From Mycolicibacter senuensis (GTDB lineage Bacteria > Actinomycetota > Actinomycetes > Mycobacteriales > Mycobacteriaceae): a stretch of 64,000 bases of DNA. The stretch is taken from assembly GCF_002101885.1 (NCBI RefSeq), contig NZ_LQPS01000051.1, forward strand, positions 1 through 64,000, written 5' to 3'. Under the pieces are notes generated by a model. It was not told where the DNA came from. It searched no databases and worked only from the letters and a program-made list of their open reading frames with translations. This document shows, piece after piece, positions 34,295 through 44,606 of the stretch (positions are counted from its first letter, which is position 1; each line of letters starts with the position of its first letter). The position numbers were made by a program, and so were the translations under genes.

Positions 34295-34890
34295 GCACCC
34301 GGGTCGACGCGGCTGTTCACCGCGCGCTCGACGACCGCCAGCGGCAGGCGACCGCCGAGGTGGAACGCATCCTGGCGGCCGCGGTGACGGTGCTGGCACG
34401 GGTGGCGCCCGACGAGCCGCGGGTGTCGGACATCGTCGCGGAGGCCGGATCGTCGAACAAGGCGTTCTACCGGTACTTCACCGGCAAGGACGAACTCTTC
34501 CAGGCGGTGATGGAGCGCGGCGTCGCGATCGTCGTCTCCTATCTGGAACACCAACTGGCCAAGGAGGCCACGCCGGCCGGCAAGGTGGCCCGGTGGATCC
34601 GCGGTACGGTGGCGCAGGTGTCCGACCCGCATCTGCTGAGCCTGAGTCGCGCAGCCAGTTCCCAGCTGACGGCCACCGGTGTCTCCGATGACGAGATCCT
34701 GGCGCCGCTGCGCGATCTGCTCACCGAACCGGTAGCGGCACTCGGGGGCCGCGACCCGAGCCGGGACGCGGATATCGTTTTCACCTGCACACTGGCCGCC
34801 ATGCGCCGCTACCTGGGCGGCATCGCCCAGCCCAAGCGGGCCGATGTCGACCATCTGGTGGCGTTCTGTCTACGGGGACTGGGAGTTTGA
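34291..34890 (+). CDS. TetR-family regulator
   Basis: This 199-residue protein has an HTH (VSDIVAEAGSSNKAFYRYFT) preceded by a short basic N-terminus, and a ligand domain. The GTG overlaps the dehydrogenase stop by 4 bp and its own TGA overlaps the next ATG, so it is embedded in the operon and may regulate it. It is the second candidate for recognising the palindrome at 31110. Confidence 0.88.
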   Translation: MSTRVDAAVHRALDDRQRQATAEVERILAAAVTVLARVAPDEPRVSDIVAEAGSSNKAFYRYFTGKDELFQAVMERGVAIVVSYLEHQLAKEATPAGKVARWIRGTVAQVSDPHLLSLSRAASSQLTATGVSDDEILAPLRDLLTEPVAALGGRDPSRDADIVFTCTLAAMRRYLGGIAQPKRADVDHLVAFCLRGLGV

Positions 34891-35858
34891 TGCGCGCAAT
34901 CGTTTGCCAACAGTACGGACCGCCGGAAAACCTGGTGCTCCAAGAGCTTCCGGACCCCACGCCCGGGCCCGGCACGATGGTGGTGCGGGTGCGGGCCGCG
35001 GCGGTCAACTTCCCCGACGTGCTGATGATCGACGGCAAGTACCAGCTGAAGATCCCTACCCCGTTCACGCCCGGCAGCGAACTGGCCGGCGACGTGATCG
35101 CGGCCGGTGACGGGGTGCCGTTCGGCCCCGGCGACCGGGTGGTCGGCACCTCGTTCGTGGGCGCCTTCGCCGAGCAGGCGTTGCTGCCCGCCGCGGCGGT
35201 GACCGCGATCCCCGACGGCATCGACTACGCGGCCGCGGCCGGATTCGGCGTCACCTATCGCACCGCGTATCACGCGCTGCGCTCGGTCGCCCAAGTGGGC
35301 GAAGGGGATTGGGTGGTGGTGCTCGGCGCGGCCGGCGGTGTCGGGCTCGCGGCGGTCGACCTGGCAGTGACGCTGGGCGCGCGGGTGCTGGCCGCCGCAT
35401 CCAGCCCGGAGAAGCTCGCGGTGTGCACCGAACGCGGCGCGAAAGCCGTGATCGACTACGACCGGGAGGATCTCAAGGTCCGGATCCGGGAGATCACCGG
35501 CGACGGCGCGCAGGCGGTGCTCGACCCGGTCGGCGGGCCCTATGCCGAACCGGCGCTGCGCAGCCTGGCCCGCGGCGGCCGCTTCGTCACGCTCGGTTAC
35601 GCCGCCGGTTCGATCCCGGCCATCCCGCTGAACCTGGTGATGCTCAAGGGGATCACGGTGCAGGGCATGGAGATCCGGACGTTCGCCGACGACTTCCCGG
35701 CGGAGAACGAGCGCGACCTGGCCGAACTGCGGCAGCTGTTCGCCGAGGGCAAGGTCAGCCCCTACATCGGCGCCCGCTTCGACCTGACCGAGACCGCGGC
35801 GGCGCTGCGCTACGTGGCCGACCGCAAGGCCGTGGGCAAGATCATCATCGACGTCTGA
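34890..35858 (+). CDS. Quinone oxidoreductase-like zinc-type alcohol dehydrogenase (MDR family)
   Basis: This 322-residue MDR protein resembles NADPH:quinone or enoyl reductases. It has the N-terminal GroES-like domain (AVNFPDVLMIDGKYQLK) and the NADPH loop VVVLGAAGGVGLAAVDLAV. There are no structural-zinc cysteines, as in quinone/enoyl reductases. A shared A joins it to the tetR stop. Its 3' end overlaps the convergent lipocalin-like gene by 14 bp. Confidence 0.88.
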   Translation: MRAIVCQQYGPPENLVLQELPDPTPGPGTMVVRVRAAAVNFPDVLMIDGKYQLKIPTPFTPGSELAGDVIAAGDGVPFGPGDRVVGTSFVGAFAEQALLPAAAVTAIPDGIDYAAAAGFGVTYRTAYHALRSVAQVGEGDWVVVLGAAGGVGLAAVDLAVTLGARVLAAASSPEKLAVCTERGAKAVIDYDREDLKVRIREITGDGAQAVLDPVGGPYAEPALRSLARGGRFVTLGYAAGSIPAIPLNLVMLKGITVQGMEIRTFADDFPAENERDLAELRQLFAEGKVSPYIGARFDLTETAAALRYVADRKAVGKIIIDV

Positions 35859-36234
35859 CCCACACCAGCGTGTTGTGGCTCGTCACACCGTCGCTGGTGG
35901 TGGTCGCCGACAAGGTGAGCCGGTCGCAGTCGACGGTGGCCTGACGCAACTGCGGCGCCGCCAGCAACTCCGGCAGTATCGACATACTCACCAGATGGTG
36001 CACGGTGGCGGTGTCCTCGTCGACCCGGAACCGGCCGCCGTAGGCGATGTACTGGCGCAGCGCCGCATCGTCGCCCGAAACGAGCTGCGCGGACATATAG
36101 CCGTCGCCGGTGTAGAGGATCAGGCCGCGCGGCGCCGAGCCCATCGGGTGCGATACCGCCCCGGTGTCGACGTCGCGGGATTCCATCGACGACAACTCCC
36201 AGCCGCCCAGGATCGCGTCGCGCAAGGTGCCCAT
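35845..36234 (-). CDS. Lipocalin-like domain protein
   Basis: This 129-residue protein fits the Lipocalin_5 family: GGWELSSMESRDV, HPMGSAPRGLILYTGDGYMS, AYGGRFRVDED and LVSMSILPELLA. Members are small beta barrels that bind hydrophobic ligands, often found in secondary-metabolism or catabolic clusters. No signal peptide is seen, so it is cytoplasmic. Its ATG shares one base with the stop of the carboxyltransferase gene, making a two-gene operon. Confidence 0.75.
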   Translation of the reverse strand: MGTLRDAILGGWELSSMESRDVDTGAVSHPMGSAPRGLILYTGDGYMSAQLVSGDDAALRQYIAYGGRFRVDEDTATVHHLVSMSILPELLAAPQLRQATVDCDRLTLSATTTSDGVTSHNTLVWVRRR

Positions 36235-37745
36235 CAGGGCATGATGACGGTTCGGGTCACCGGTTCGGCGACGGCCTGCCGGCTGGAAAGACCGCGCCGC
36301 AGGGCACTGAGCAGCGCATCGCGGGTCTCGCGTGGGTCGATCAGTTCGTCGAAGCCGAGTTGCTTGGCCGAGTGATAGGACGCCTGCAGCTCGGTGTCGC
36401 GCAGCTTGGCCGCCAGGTCCTCGCCGGCGTGCGACGCTGCGCTCAAAGCGGCGGCGCTCATCGCCCCCATCGTCGCGCCCGGGTAGGCGAATGTGGCCAC
36501 CTGCGAGTCGAATCCGAGCAGTGACATCACCATCGAGCCGAAACCGTAGGCCTTGCGCAGGGTCAGATGCAGTTTCAGGGTGGTGGCCGCGGTCTGGGCG
36601 GCGAACATCCGGGCGCCGGCCCGCAGCACCCCGGCACGCTCGGATCGGCTGCCGGGCAGCATGCCGGGGTTGTCGGCCAGGAACACGATCGGCAGGTGGA
36701 ACGAATCGGCCACCGTGATGAAGTGGGCGGCCTTGTCGGCGGCGTCGGTGTCGATGGAGCCGGCCAGCACCTGCGGCTGGTTGGCGACCACCGCCACCGG
36801 ATGGCCGCCGAGGTGGGCCAGCGCGCAGATGATGGCGCGGCCGAACCGGGGCTGCACCTCGAACCAGTCGGGCCGGTCGAAGACGACGTCGAGCACCGAG
36901 CGCATGTCGTAGACGCGGCGATTATCCCGCGACACGATGTCGAGCAGTTCGGGTGTGGGCCTCGATTCGCCGGCCGGGTCGCCGGGCAGCGCCGCCGGGT
37001 ACGACCAGGCACTCGGCGGGAAGTAGGACAGATAACGGCGGATGTCGTCGAGCACCGCCGCGTCGTCGTCGGCGAGGTTGTGGATGACGCCGCTGTTCAA
37101 AGCGACCTCGGGGCCGCCCAGGTCCTCCTTCGAGATCTCTTCGCCTGTCGACTCTTTGACCACCGGGGGCCCGGCGGTGAAGATCGCGCCGTGTGGGCTC
37201 ATGATCCGGAAATCGCAGACCGGACCGACCAGGGCGCCATGTCCGGCCGAGGGGCCCAGCACCGCGGCGACGGTCGGCACCCGGCCCGAGCAGTGCGCCT
37301 GGGCCAGCAGGTCGGTCGGGGTGCGTCCGTAGTGCTCGCCGGTGGGGCGGAATCCGGCGCCCTCCAGCAGCATCACCAGCGGGATCTTGTCGCGCAGCGC
37401 CAGTTCGGCGATGCGGTACCGCTTGGCGTTGCCGCCGGGGCCGATGCTGCCCGCCAGCGTGGTGAAGTCCTCCGCGCCGACCATCACCGGGGAGCCGTTG
37501 ATCTCCCCGGACCCGACCACGATCCCGTCGGCGGCGATCTCGGCGCCGACCATGGTGCCCAACTCACGGAATGTTCCCGGGTCGAGCAGGTGCGCGATCC
37601 GGGCCCGTGCGTCGAGCTTGCCCTTCCCGCGGTGTTTGGCCACCCGCTCGGCGCCGCCCATGGCCTGCGTGTGCTGCCGCCGCCGGTCCAGATCCTCCAG
37701 CGTCTCCTGCCAGCCCTGGGCGTTCGTCATCTGCGGAGTCTCCAT
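36234..37745 (-). CDS. Acyl-CoA carboxylase carboxyltransferase (beta) subunit
   Basis: This 503-residue protein has two crotonase-like carboxyltransferase halves. It carries GGAERVAKHRGKGKLDARARI, an N-half oxyanion region (MLLEGAGFRPTGEHYG) and a C-half GFGSMVMSLLGFDSQ with FAYPGATMGAMSAAA. It should transfer CO2 from carboxybiotin to an acyl-CoA and needs a biotin carboxylase/BCCP subunit, which is not in this window. The ATG at 37745 lies 6 bases after TATGGT (minus strand, 37752-37757), which suggests a leaderless message; ATG 37730 with GGAG is the alternative start. Confidence 0.88.
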   Translation of the reverse strand: METPQMTNAQGWQETLEDLDRRRQHTQAMGGAERVAKHRGKGKLDARARIAHLLDPGTFRELGTMVGAEIAADGIVVGSGEINGSPVMVGAEDFTTLAGSIGPGGNAKRYRIAELALRDKIPLVMLLEGAGFRPTGEHYGRTPTDLLAQAHCSGRVPTVAAVLGPSAGHGALVGPVCDFRIMSPHGAIFTAGPPVVKESTGEEISKEDLGGPEVALNSGVIHNLADDDAAVLDDIRRYLSYFPPSAWSYPAALPGDPAGESRPTPELLDIVSRDNRRVYDMRSVLDVVFDRPDWFEVQPRFGRAIICALAHLGGHPVAVVANQPQVLAGSIDTDAADKAAHFITVADSFHLPIVFLADNPGMLPGSRSERAGVLRAGARMFAAQTAATTLKLHLTLRKAYGFGSMVMSLLGFDSQVATFAYPGATMGAMSAAALSAASHAGEDLAAKLRDTELQASYHSAKQLGFDELIDPRETRDALLSALRRGLSSRQAVAEPVTRTVIMP

Positions 37746-37748
37746 TCG

Positions 37749-37778
37749 TTGACCATACTGAAATTCTTACTGTAACGT
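37749..37778 (+). promoter_or_regulatory. Promoter reading toward the second kinase gene
   Basis: TTGACC (37749-37754), 18-bp spacer, TAACGT (37773-37778). Transcription would start around 37785, at or next to an ATG at 37787 that opens a short frame. Confidence 0.55.
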
Positions 37779-37786
37779 CTCCCGGC

Positions 37787-37825
37787 ATGGCTGGAAGTGG
37801 CTGCCCGAATGGACTTGCGGTATGA
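37787..37825 (+). CDS. Possible leaderless 12-residue upstream ORF
   Basis: ATG 8 bp after a good -10 box encodes MAGSGCPNGLAV and ends at TGA 37823-37825, in another frame from the kinase gene. The position is the only support. Confidence 0.3.
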   Translation: MAGSGCPNGLAV

Positions 37826-37850
37826 GTTCCGTTGCGCCGGAGTGTGGCCG

Positions 37851-38948
37851 GTGACTTCGGGCAGGCCGATTCCGCGGTATCCGGACGACGTGACCAGCGA
37901 CTGGCTCTCGGCGGTATTGAGTGCCCGGGGGGAACCGGTCGAGGTGGCTTCGGTCGACGTCGTCCCGGTCGGCACCGGTCAGACCGGGGCCACCTACCGG
38001 GTGACGGCTCGCTATACCGACGACCCCGGCGAGCTGCCCGGCACCTTCGTCATCAAACTCCCGGCCGGCGACGATGCCGTCCGCGATCGCGTCGTGCTGG
38101 GATACCGCAGTGAGTGCGCCTTCTACCAAGACGTCGCCGACCGCGTCCGGATACCGATTCCGGAGTGCTTCCACTGCGAAATCAATGCTGATGCAACCGA
38201 GTATGCGTTGCTGCTCGCAGATCGCGCGCCCGCGGTACAGGGCGATCAGATCGCGGGTTGCGATGAGCGGCAGGCGCGGTTGGCGGTGACCGCGCTGGCC
38301 GGACTGCACGCGCCCACCTGGTGCGGCCAGGAGTGGCTGACGTTCCCCGGTCTGGCGATGGCCCAGTTGGACGAGGCCGGCGCCAAGGGCATGGGCGACA
38401 TCGCCCGGATGTGCGCCGAGACCACCGTGGAGCGGCTCGGCGGCCAACTCGGCGACGCCGACTGTGAGACGTTGACGGCCGCACTGGGACTGATCACGCC
38501 GTGGGTGTCGGCGCCGCTCGGCCGGTTCGCGCTGATCCACGGCGATTACCGGCTCGACAACATGCTGTTCAGTCGGGATGAGAAGCAGATCTGGGTGGTC
38601 GATTGGCAGACGCTGGGCGTCGGGCTGGCGGCCCGGGATCTGGCCTACTTCACCGCGACGAGCCTGCGGCCCGAGCTGCGGTCGGCGATCGAAAAGGATC
38701 TGGTCACCGCCTACCACGACGCGCTGCTCGGCCACGGGGTGACCGGTTATGACTGGGAAACCTGTTGGCAGGACTACCGGTTCGGAATGTTGCAGGCCCC
38801 GTTGATCTGCGCGTTCGGGCTGGTCTTCGCGACCGGCACCGACCGCGGCGACGACATGTTCGTCACCATGTTGCGGCGGGCCTGTCAGGCGATCCGCGAC
38901 CTGGACACGCTGGAACTGGTGGGAGAGGTCTGTGCACATGACGGCTGA
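37851..38948 (+). CDS. APH-family kinase, second copy
   Basis: This protein of about 365 residues has ECFHCEINADATEYALLLAD-type N-lobe, IHGDYRLDNMLF (catalytic Asp, metal-binding Asn) and VVDWQTLGVGLAARDLAYF (metal Asp). It is a paralogue type of the kinase at 31152 but clearly divergent. The start is uncertain: GTG 37797 and GTG 37842 are in frame; GTG 37851 (VTSGRPIPRYPDD) has CGGAG 9 nt upstream. Its end overlaps the next crotonase gene by 11 bp, so they are coupled. Phosphorylation of a hydroxyacyl-CoA or a small metabolite is inferred. Confidence 0.8.
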   Translation: MTSGRPIPRYPDDVTSDWLSAVLSARGEPVEVASVDVVPVGTGQTGATYRVTARYTDDPGELPGTFVIKLPAGDDAVRDRVVLGYRSECAFYQDVADRVRIPIPECFHCEINADATEYALLLADRAPAVQGDQIAGCDERQARLAVTALAGLHAPTWCGQEWLTFPGLAMAQLDEAGAKGMGDIARMCAETTVERLGGQLGDADCETLTAALGLITPWVSAPLGRFALIHGDYRLDNMLFSRDEKQIWVVDWQTLGVGLAARDLAYFTATSLRPELRSAIEKDLVTAYHDALLGHGVTGYDWETCWQDYRFGMLQAPLICAFGLVFATGTDRGDDMFVTMLRRACQAIRDLDTLELVGEVCAHDG

Positions 38949-39756
38949 ATCGCCGCGACCCCCCGAGGGTGATTGGCTCGGAACGCCGTTCCTGTCGTTT
39001 CGGCGCGAGGGGCCGATCGCGGTCTGCACCCTGGACCGCCCCGAGGCCCGCAACGCGATGACGCCTGCGATGTACTTCGGGATTCGGTACGCGGTCGGCC
39101 GGGTCAACGAGGACCCCGAGCTGGCCGGGTTGTTGATCACCGGCACCGGCGACGTGTTCGCACCGGGCGGGGACATGGGCGGCGGCGGGGCGGACGACTG
39201 GATCACCTTCGGGTCCGCACTGGGCATGGACGTCACCCCGTTCGATGCCGTGCGCACCTCGGTCAAACCGGTCGTCTCCGCGGTCAACGGGCTCTGTCAG
39301 GGCGGCGGGCTGCAGATCGCGTTGTGCAGCGACGTCGCGGTGGTCAGCGACCGGGCGACGTTCCGGGTTCCCGAGCTGTTCCGCGGCATCGCCGACACCT
39401 ATTACAGCCAGATGCTGGCGCGGGTGGTCGGACCGGTCCGGACCCGCGATCTGATGTTCACCGGCCGCACGTTCGGCGCCCAGGAGGCACTGGACTGGGG
39501 GATGGTGGCTCGGGTGGTCCCGCATGACGACCTGGCCGAGGCCGCGCGCGAGGTGCTGGCGCAGTGCTGCCGGACGGCGCCGGCCGCTCGGACCGTGGTC
39601 AAGTCGAGCCTGGATGCCTACCTCGGGCTTTACGACCGGATCGGGATGAGCGCCAGCCTGCGCGCGCCGGAGGCCGTCGAGGGCTTCCGGTCGTTCAAGG
39701 AGCGCCGGTCGCCGGACTGGGTGCATCCGGATTTGCGCGTCGAAGGCCGACTGTAG
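38938..39756 (+). CDS. Enoyl-CoA hydratase/isomerase family protein
   Basis: This 272-residue crotonase has oxyanion segments TGDVFAPGGDMGGGGADD and NGLCQGGGLQIALCSDVAV. The region after the second segment (RATFRVPELFRGIADTYYSQ) keeps one Glu near the first catalytic position. The ATG at 38938 follows GGAGAGG at 9 nt; GTG 38932 is too close to that RBS. Coupled to the kinase upstream. Confidence 0.88.
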   Translation: MTAESPRPPEGDWLGTPFLSFRREGPIAVCTLDRPEARNAMTPAMYFGIRYAVGRVNEDPELAGLLITGTGDVFAPGGDMGGGGADDWITFGSALGMDVTPFDAVRTSVKPVVSAVNGLCQGGGLQIALCSDVAVVSDRATFRVPELFRGIADTYYSQMLARVVGPVRTRDLMFTGRTFGAQEALDWGMVARVVPHDDLAEAAREVLAQCCRTAPAARTVVKSSLDAYLGLYDRIGMSASLRAPEAVEGFRSFKERRSPDWVHPDLRVEGRL

Positions 39757-39892
39757 ACGAGTAAAGATGAGCCGTTTGCTCTAAATGAGAATGGGTGTGC
39801 AAAAAAACTAGAAGCAGCTATCGCACAATCCTTGAATCCGATAGTATCCACTCGCATCGTGCCGCGAGCGTTCTCAGAGGGGGTCTGCCGCT
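39757..39892. promoter_or_regulatory. Upstream region of the yrbE pair
   Basis: An AT-rich stretch with a half-site of the TetR motif (TGAGAA, 39786-39791; the partner arm is only 2 of 6) and TAGTAT about 50 bp before the start codon. A specific promoter is not assigned with confidence. Confidence 0.35.
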
Positions 39893-40699
39893 ATGGGGAT
39901 CAAGGACCTGACCTCGTGGTCCCCGCAGCTGGCGATCGGGCGACTGTCGGAGCCGATGCAGGCGGTCGGGGGGCTTTTCGCCATGACCGTGGACGCGGTG
40001 CGGTTCCTGTTCAAGCGCCCGTTTCAGGCGCGGGAGTTCCTCGAGCAGTCCTGGTTCGTCGCCCGGGTGTCGCTGGCGCCCACATTGCTGGTGGCGATTC
40101 CCTTCACGGTGCTGGTCAGCTTCATCCTGAACATCCTGCTGCGTGAGCTCGGCGCGGCGGACCTCTCCGGTGCCGGCGCGGCGTTCGGGGCGGTCACCCA
40201 GGTCGGGCCGATGGTCACGGTGTTGATCGTGGCCGGGGCGGGCGCCACCGCCATGTGTGCCGACCTGGGCTCGCGCACCATCCGCGAAGAGATCGACGCC
40301 ATGGAGGTGCTGGGCATCAACCCGGTGCAGCGACTGGTGACGCCGCGCATGCTGGCCGCCGGGCTGGTGGCGCTGCTGCTCAACAGCCTGGTGGTGATCA
40401 TCGGCATCCTCGGCGGCTACGTGTTCTCGGTCTTCGTCCAAGACGTCAACCCCGGCGCGTTCGCGGCCGGCATCACCTTGCTGACCGGGGTGCCCGAGCT
40501 GATCATCTCCTGCATCAAGGCGGCGCTGTTCGGCCTGATCGCCGGCATGGTCGCCTGCTACCGCGGCCTGACGATCTCCGGCGGCGGCGCCAAGGCCGTC
40601 GGCAACGCCGTCAACGAGACGGTGGTGTACGCGTTCATGTCGTTGTTCGTCGTCAACGTGGTGGTCACCGCGATCGGCATCAAGATGACGGCGCGCTGA
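39893..40699 (+). CDS. YrbE-type (MlaE family) permease, YrbEA
   Basis: This 268-residue membrane protein belongs to the MlaE permeases of Mce lipid transporters. About five hydrophobic segments are visible (VSLAPTLLVAIPFTVLVSFI; PMVTVLIVAGAGATAMCADL; LVALLLNSLVVIIGILGGYV; ISCIKAALFGLIAGMVACYR; FMSLFVVNVVVTAIGI). The EIDAMEVLGINPVQRLVTPR loop that contacts the ATPase is present. RBS AGAGGGGG precedes the ATG. It pairs with the next gene but no mce genes follow. Confidence 0.9.
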   Translation: MGIKDLTSWSPQLAIGRLSEPMQAVGGLFAMTVDAVRFLFKRPFQAREFLEQSWFVARVSLAPTLLVAIPFTVLVSFILNILLRELGAADLSGAGAAFGAVTQVGPMVTVLIVAGAGATAMCADLGSRTIREEIDAMEVLGINPVQRLVTPRMLAAGLVALLLNSLVVIIGILGGYVFSVFVQDVNPGAFAAGITLLTGVPELIISCIKAALFGLIAGMVACYRGLTISGGGAKAVGNAVNETVVYAFMSLFVVNVVVTAIGIKMTAR

Positions 40700-40702
40700 G
40701 CC

Positions 40703-41560
40703 GTGGCGTCGCTGCGGGCACTGCAGGCGGTCTATCCGGGCATGACCCGGCAGGTCCGGCGACCGATCGCGGCACTGAGCCGGCTCGGTGACCACACGCT
40801 GTTCTACGGCAGGGCGATCGCCACGGCGCCGTTCGCGTTCACTCATTACCGCCGGGAGGTCATCCGGCTGATCGCCGAGATCAGCATGGGCACCGGGACC
40901 CTGGCGATGATCGGCGGCACCGTGGTGATCGTCGGCTTTTTGACCCTGGCGGCCGGCGGCACCCTGGCGGTGCAGGGCTACAGCTCGCTGGGCAACATCG
41001 GCATCGAGGCACTGACCGGGTTCCTGGCGGCGTTCATCAACGTCCGCATCTCGGCCCCGGTGGTCGCCGGCATCGGGCTGGCGGCCACCTTCGGCGCCGG
41101 GGTGACGGCGCAGCTGGGCGCGATGCGCATCAACGAGGAGATCGACGCGCTGGAGTCGATGGCGATCCGCCCCATCGCGTACCTGGTCAGCACCCGCATC
41201 GTCGCCGGACTGGTCGCCATCACCCCGCTGTACTCCATCGCGGTGATCCTGTCGTTCATCGCCAGCCGCTTCACCACGGTCTTTCTGTTCGGGCAGTCGG
41301 CAGGCCTCTACGACCACTACTTCCGGACCTTCCTGAACCCCATCGACCTGCTGTGGTCGTTCCTGCAGGCCTTCCTGATGGCGGTCACCATCTTGCTGAT
41401 CCACACCTATTTCGGCTATTTCGCCGCGGGCGGCCCCGCCGGGGTCGGCGTCGCGGTGGGCAATGCCGTGCGGACGTCGCTGGTCGTGGTCGTGTCGGTG
41501 ACGCTGCTGGTGTCACTGTCGGTCTACGGCGCCAGCGGCAACTTCAACCTGGCCGGATAG
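40703..41560 (+). CDS. YrbE-type (MlaE family) permease, YrbEB
   Basis: This 285-residue MlaE permease has the diagnostic coupling loop EEIDALESMAIRPIAYLVST and several transmembrane helices (GTLAMIGGTVVIVGFLTLAA; ISAPVVAGIGLAATFGAGVT). The GTG start is 3 bp after YrbEA. In a usual Mce operon mceA-mceF would follow; here the next gene is an acyl-CoA mutase on its own promoter. It probably works with MceG (6777) and a substrate-binding partner encoded elsewhere, or is a relic. Confidence 0.9.
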   Translation: MASLRALQAVYPGMTRQVRRPIAALSRLGDHTLFYGRAIATAPFAFTHYRREVIRLIAEISMGTGTLAMIGGTVVIVGFLTLAAGGTLAVQGYSSLGNIGIEALTGFLAAFINVRISAPVVAGIGLAATFGAGVTAQLGAMRINEEIDALESMAIRPIAYLVSTRIVAGLVAITPLYSIAVILSFIASRFTTVFLFGQSAGLYDHYFRTFLNPIDLLWSFLQAFLMAVTILLIHTYFGYFAAGGPAGVGVAVGNAVRTSLVVVVSVTLLVSLSVYGASGNFNLAG

Positions 41561-41597
41561 CCGTCGCCGCAGCCGTCAGTCGGCCACGCGGCGGTCA

Positions 41598-41614
41598 TGG
41601 TATTGGCATTCTCA
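41598..41614. promoter_or_regulatory. Degenerate TetR-type operator before the acyl-CoA mutase
   Basis: TGGTAT-TGGCA-TTCTCA matches TGAGAA-N5-TTCTCA at 9 of 12 positions, with a perfect right arm. It overlaps the -35 box at 41603. Confidence 0.4.
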
Positions 41615-41631
41615 TTTTTTGCAAGTACCGT
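41603..41631 (+). promoter_or_regulatory. Promoter of the acyl-CoA mutase operon
   Basis: TTGGCA (41603-41608), 17-bp spacer, TACCGT (41626-41631), 8 bp before the ATG at 41640. The transcript is leaderless or nearly so; no RBS is visible. Confidence 0.5.
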
Positions 41632-41639
41632 ATCCATCG

Positions 41640-43216
<1,577 letters not shown>

Positions 43217-43217
<1 letters not shown>

Positions 43218-43648
43218 TGACTGCTCCGCTCTCCGCTCACCTGCCCGGTCCACGGCGGGTCCTGGTCGCCAAGCCCGGCCTCGACGGCCACGACCGCGGC
43301 GCCAAGATCGTCGCGCGGACACTGCGTGACGCCGGCTTCGAGGTCATCTACACCGGCATCCGGCAACGTGTCGAGGACATCGTCGCGACGGCGCTGCAAG
43401 AAGACGTCGCGGTGGTGGGCCTGAGCATTCTGTCCGGCGCCCACGTCGCGCTGACCGCCCGCATCGTCGAGGCGTTGCGCGCCGCCGACGGCGGTGACAT
43501 CGCGGTGGTGGTCGGCGGAACCATCCCGCAGTCCGACGTGGACAAGCTGTTGTCGCTGGGCGCGGCGGCCGTCTTTCCCACCGGAACGTCGTTGGACGAC
43601 CTGGTGACCGGTGTTCGCCAGGTCATCGGCCACATGGAGGCCTCCTGA
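43217..43648 (+). CDS. Acyl-CoA mutase small subunit, cobalamin-binding
   Basis: This 143-residue B12-binding domain has VLVAKPGLDGHDRGAKIVAR with the DxHxxG motif (Asp23, His25, Gly28; His25 is the lower cobalt ligand), then LSILSGAH and VVVGGTIPQSD for the nucleotide tail. Separate large and small subunits are found in isobutyryl-, 2-hydroxyisobutyryl- and pivalyl-CoA-type mutases. Its ATG shares a base with the large-subunit stop. Confidence 0.93.
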
Positions 43649-43649
43649 C

Positions 43650-44606
43650 ATGCGACTTGGGGTGATGATCGGGGCCGAGCGCGGCGACATGGCGCGCAAG
43701 GTCAAAAAGCTGATCTCCGACATCGAGTGGGCCGACTCGGCGGGGTTGTCCACCGCGTGGATGCCGCAGGTGCCCGACGATTTCGATCTGCTGACCATGG
43801 TGGCGCTGATGGCCGGCCACAGCACCCGGATCGAACTCGGCACCGCGGTGGTGCCGTTGCAGGCCCAGCACCCGATCGCGTTGGCGCGCCAAGCGCTTTC
43901 GGTGCACGCCATTTCCGGCGGCCGGCTGGCGCTGGGCGTGGGGCCCTCGCACCACTGGATCATCCGGGACATGCTCGGCCTGCCCTATGACAAGCCGGCC
44001 GCCTATACCCGCGACTACCTGCAGGTGCTCAACGCCGCCCTTGCCGGCCCGGGACCGGTGGACGTCGAGAACGACCACTTCAGCGTGCACAACCCGACCG
44101 CGCTGGGTGCCGACACCAAGATGCCGGTGCTGGTGGCCGCACTCGGTCCGGTGATGTTGCAGATCGCCGGGGAGCACGCCGACGGCACGTCGCTGTGGAT
44201 GGCCGACGAGAAGGCGATCGGCGAGCACATCGCGCCGAAGATCAACAAGGCCGCGGCCGAGGCGGGCAAGCCCGCACCGCGCATTGTCGCAGGTATCCCG
44301 GTCACGCTGTGCGCCAACTCCGAGATCGAGACCGCCAAAGAGCGCGCCAACCGGATCCTGGCCGAGGCCGAGACATCGCCGAACTACCAGCGTCTGCTCG
44401 ACCGCGGCTCGGCCCGTGACGTCGGCGACCTGTGCGCGGCCGGCGACGAGGAGTCGATCCTGAAGCGGTTCAAGCAGTTCGCCGACGCCGGCGTGACCGA
44501 CCTGTCGGTGCGGCTGCTGCCCATCGGCGACAACCGCGACGAGCTGATCGCCTCCAAGTACCGCACCCGCGAGGTGATCGCCGAACTGGCCAAGGAGATT
44601 TCGTGA
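43650..44606 (+). CDS. LLM-class (probably F420-dependent) oxidoreductase
   Basis: This 318-residue protein belongs to the luciferase-like TIM-barrel family; actinobacterial members of this type usually use F420. It starts MRLGVMIGAERGDMARKV and contains VVPLQAQHPIALARQALSVH, SGGRLALGVGPSHHWIIRDM and LVAALGPVMLQIAGEHADG. It begins 1 bp after the mutase small subunit and shares a 4-bp overlap with the CoA-transferase. The substrate is probably an oxidised or unsaturated acyl intermediate of the same pathway (inference from context). Confidence 0.88.
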   Translation: MRLGVMIGAERGDMARKVKKLISDIEWADSAGLSTAWMPQVPDDFDLLTMVALMAGHSTRIELGTAVVPLQAQHPIALARQALSVHAISGGRLALGVGPSHHWIIRDMLGLPYDKPAAYTRDYLQVLNAALAGPGPVDVENDHFSVHNPTALGADTKMPVLVAALGPVMLQIAGEHADGTSLWMADEKAIGEHIAPKINKAAAEAGKPAPRIVAGIPVTLCANSEIETAKERANRILAEAETSPNYQRLLDRGSARDVGDLCAAGDEESILKRFKQFADAGVTDLSVRLLPIGDNRDELIASKYRTREVIAELAKEIS

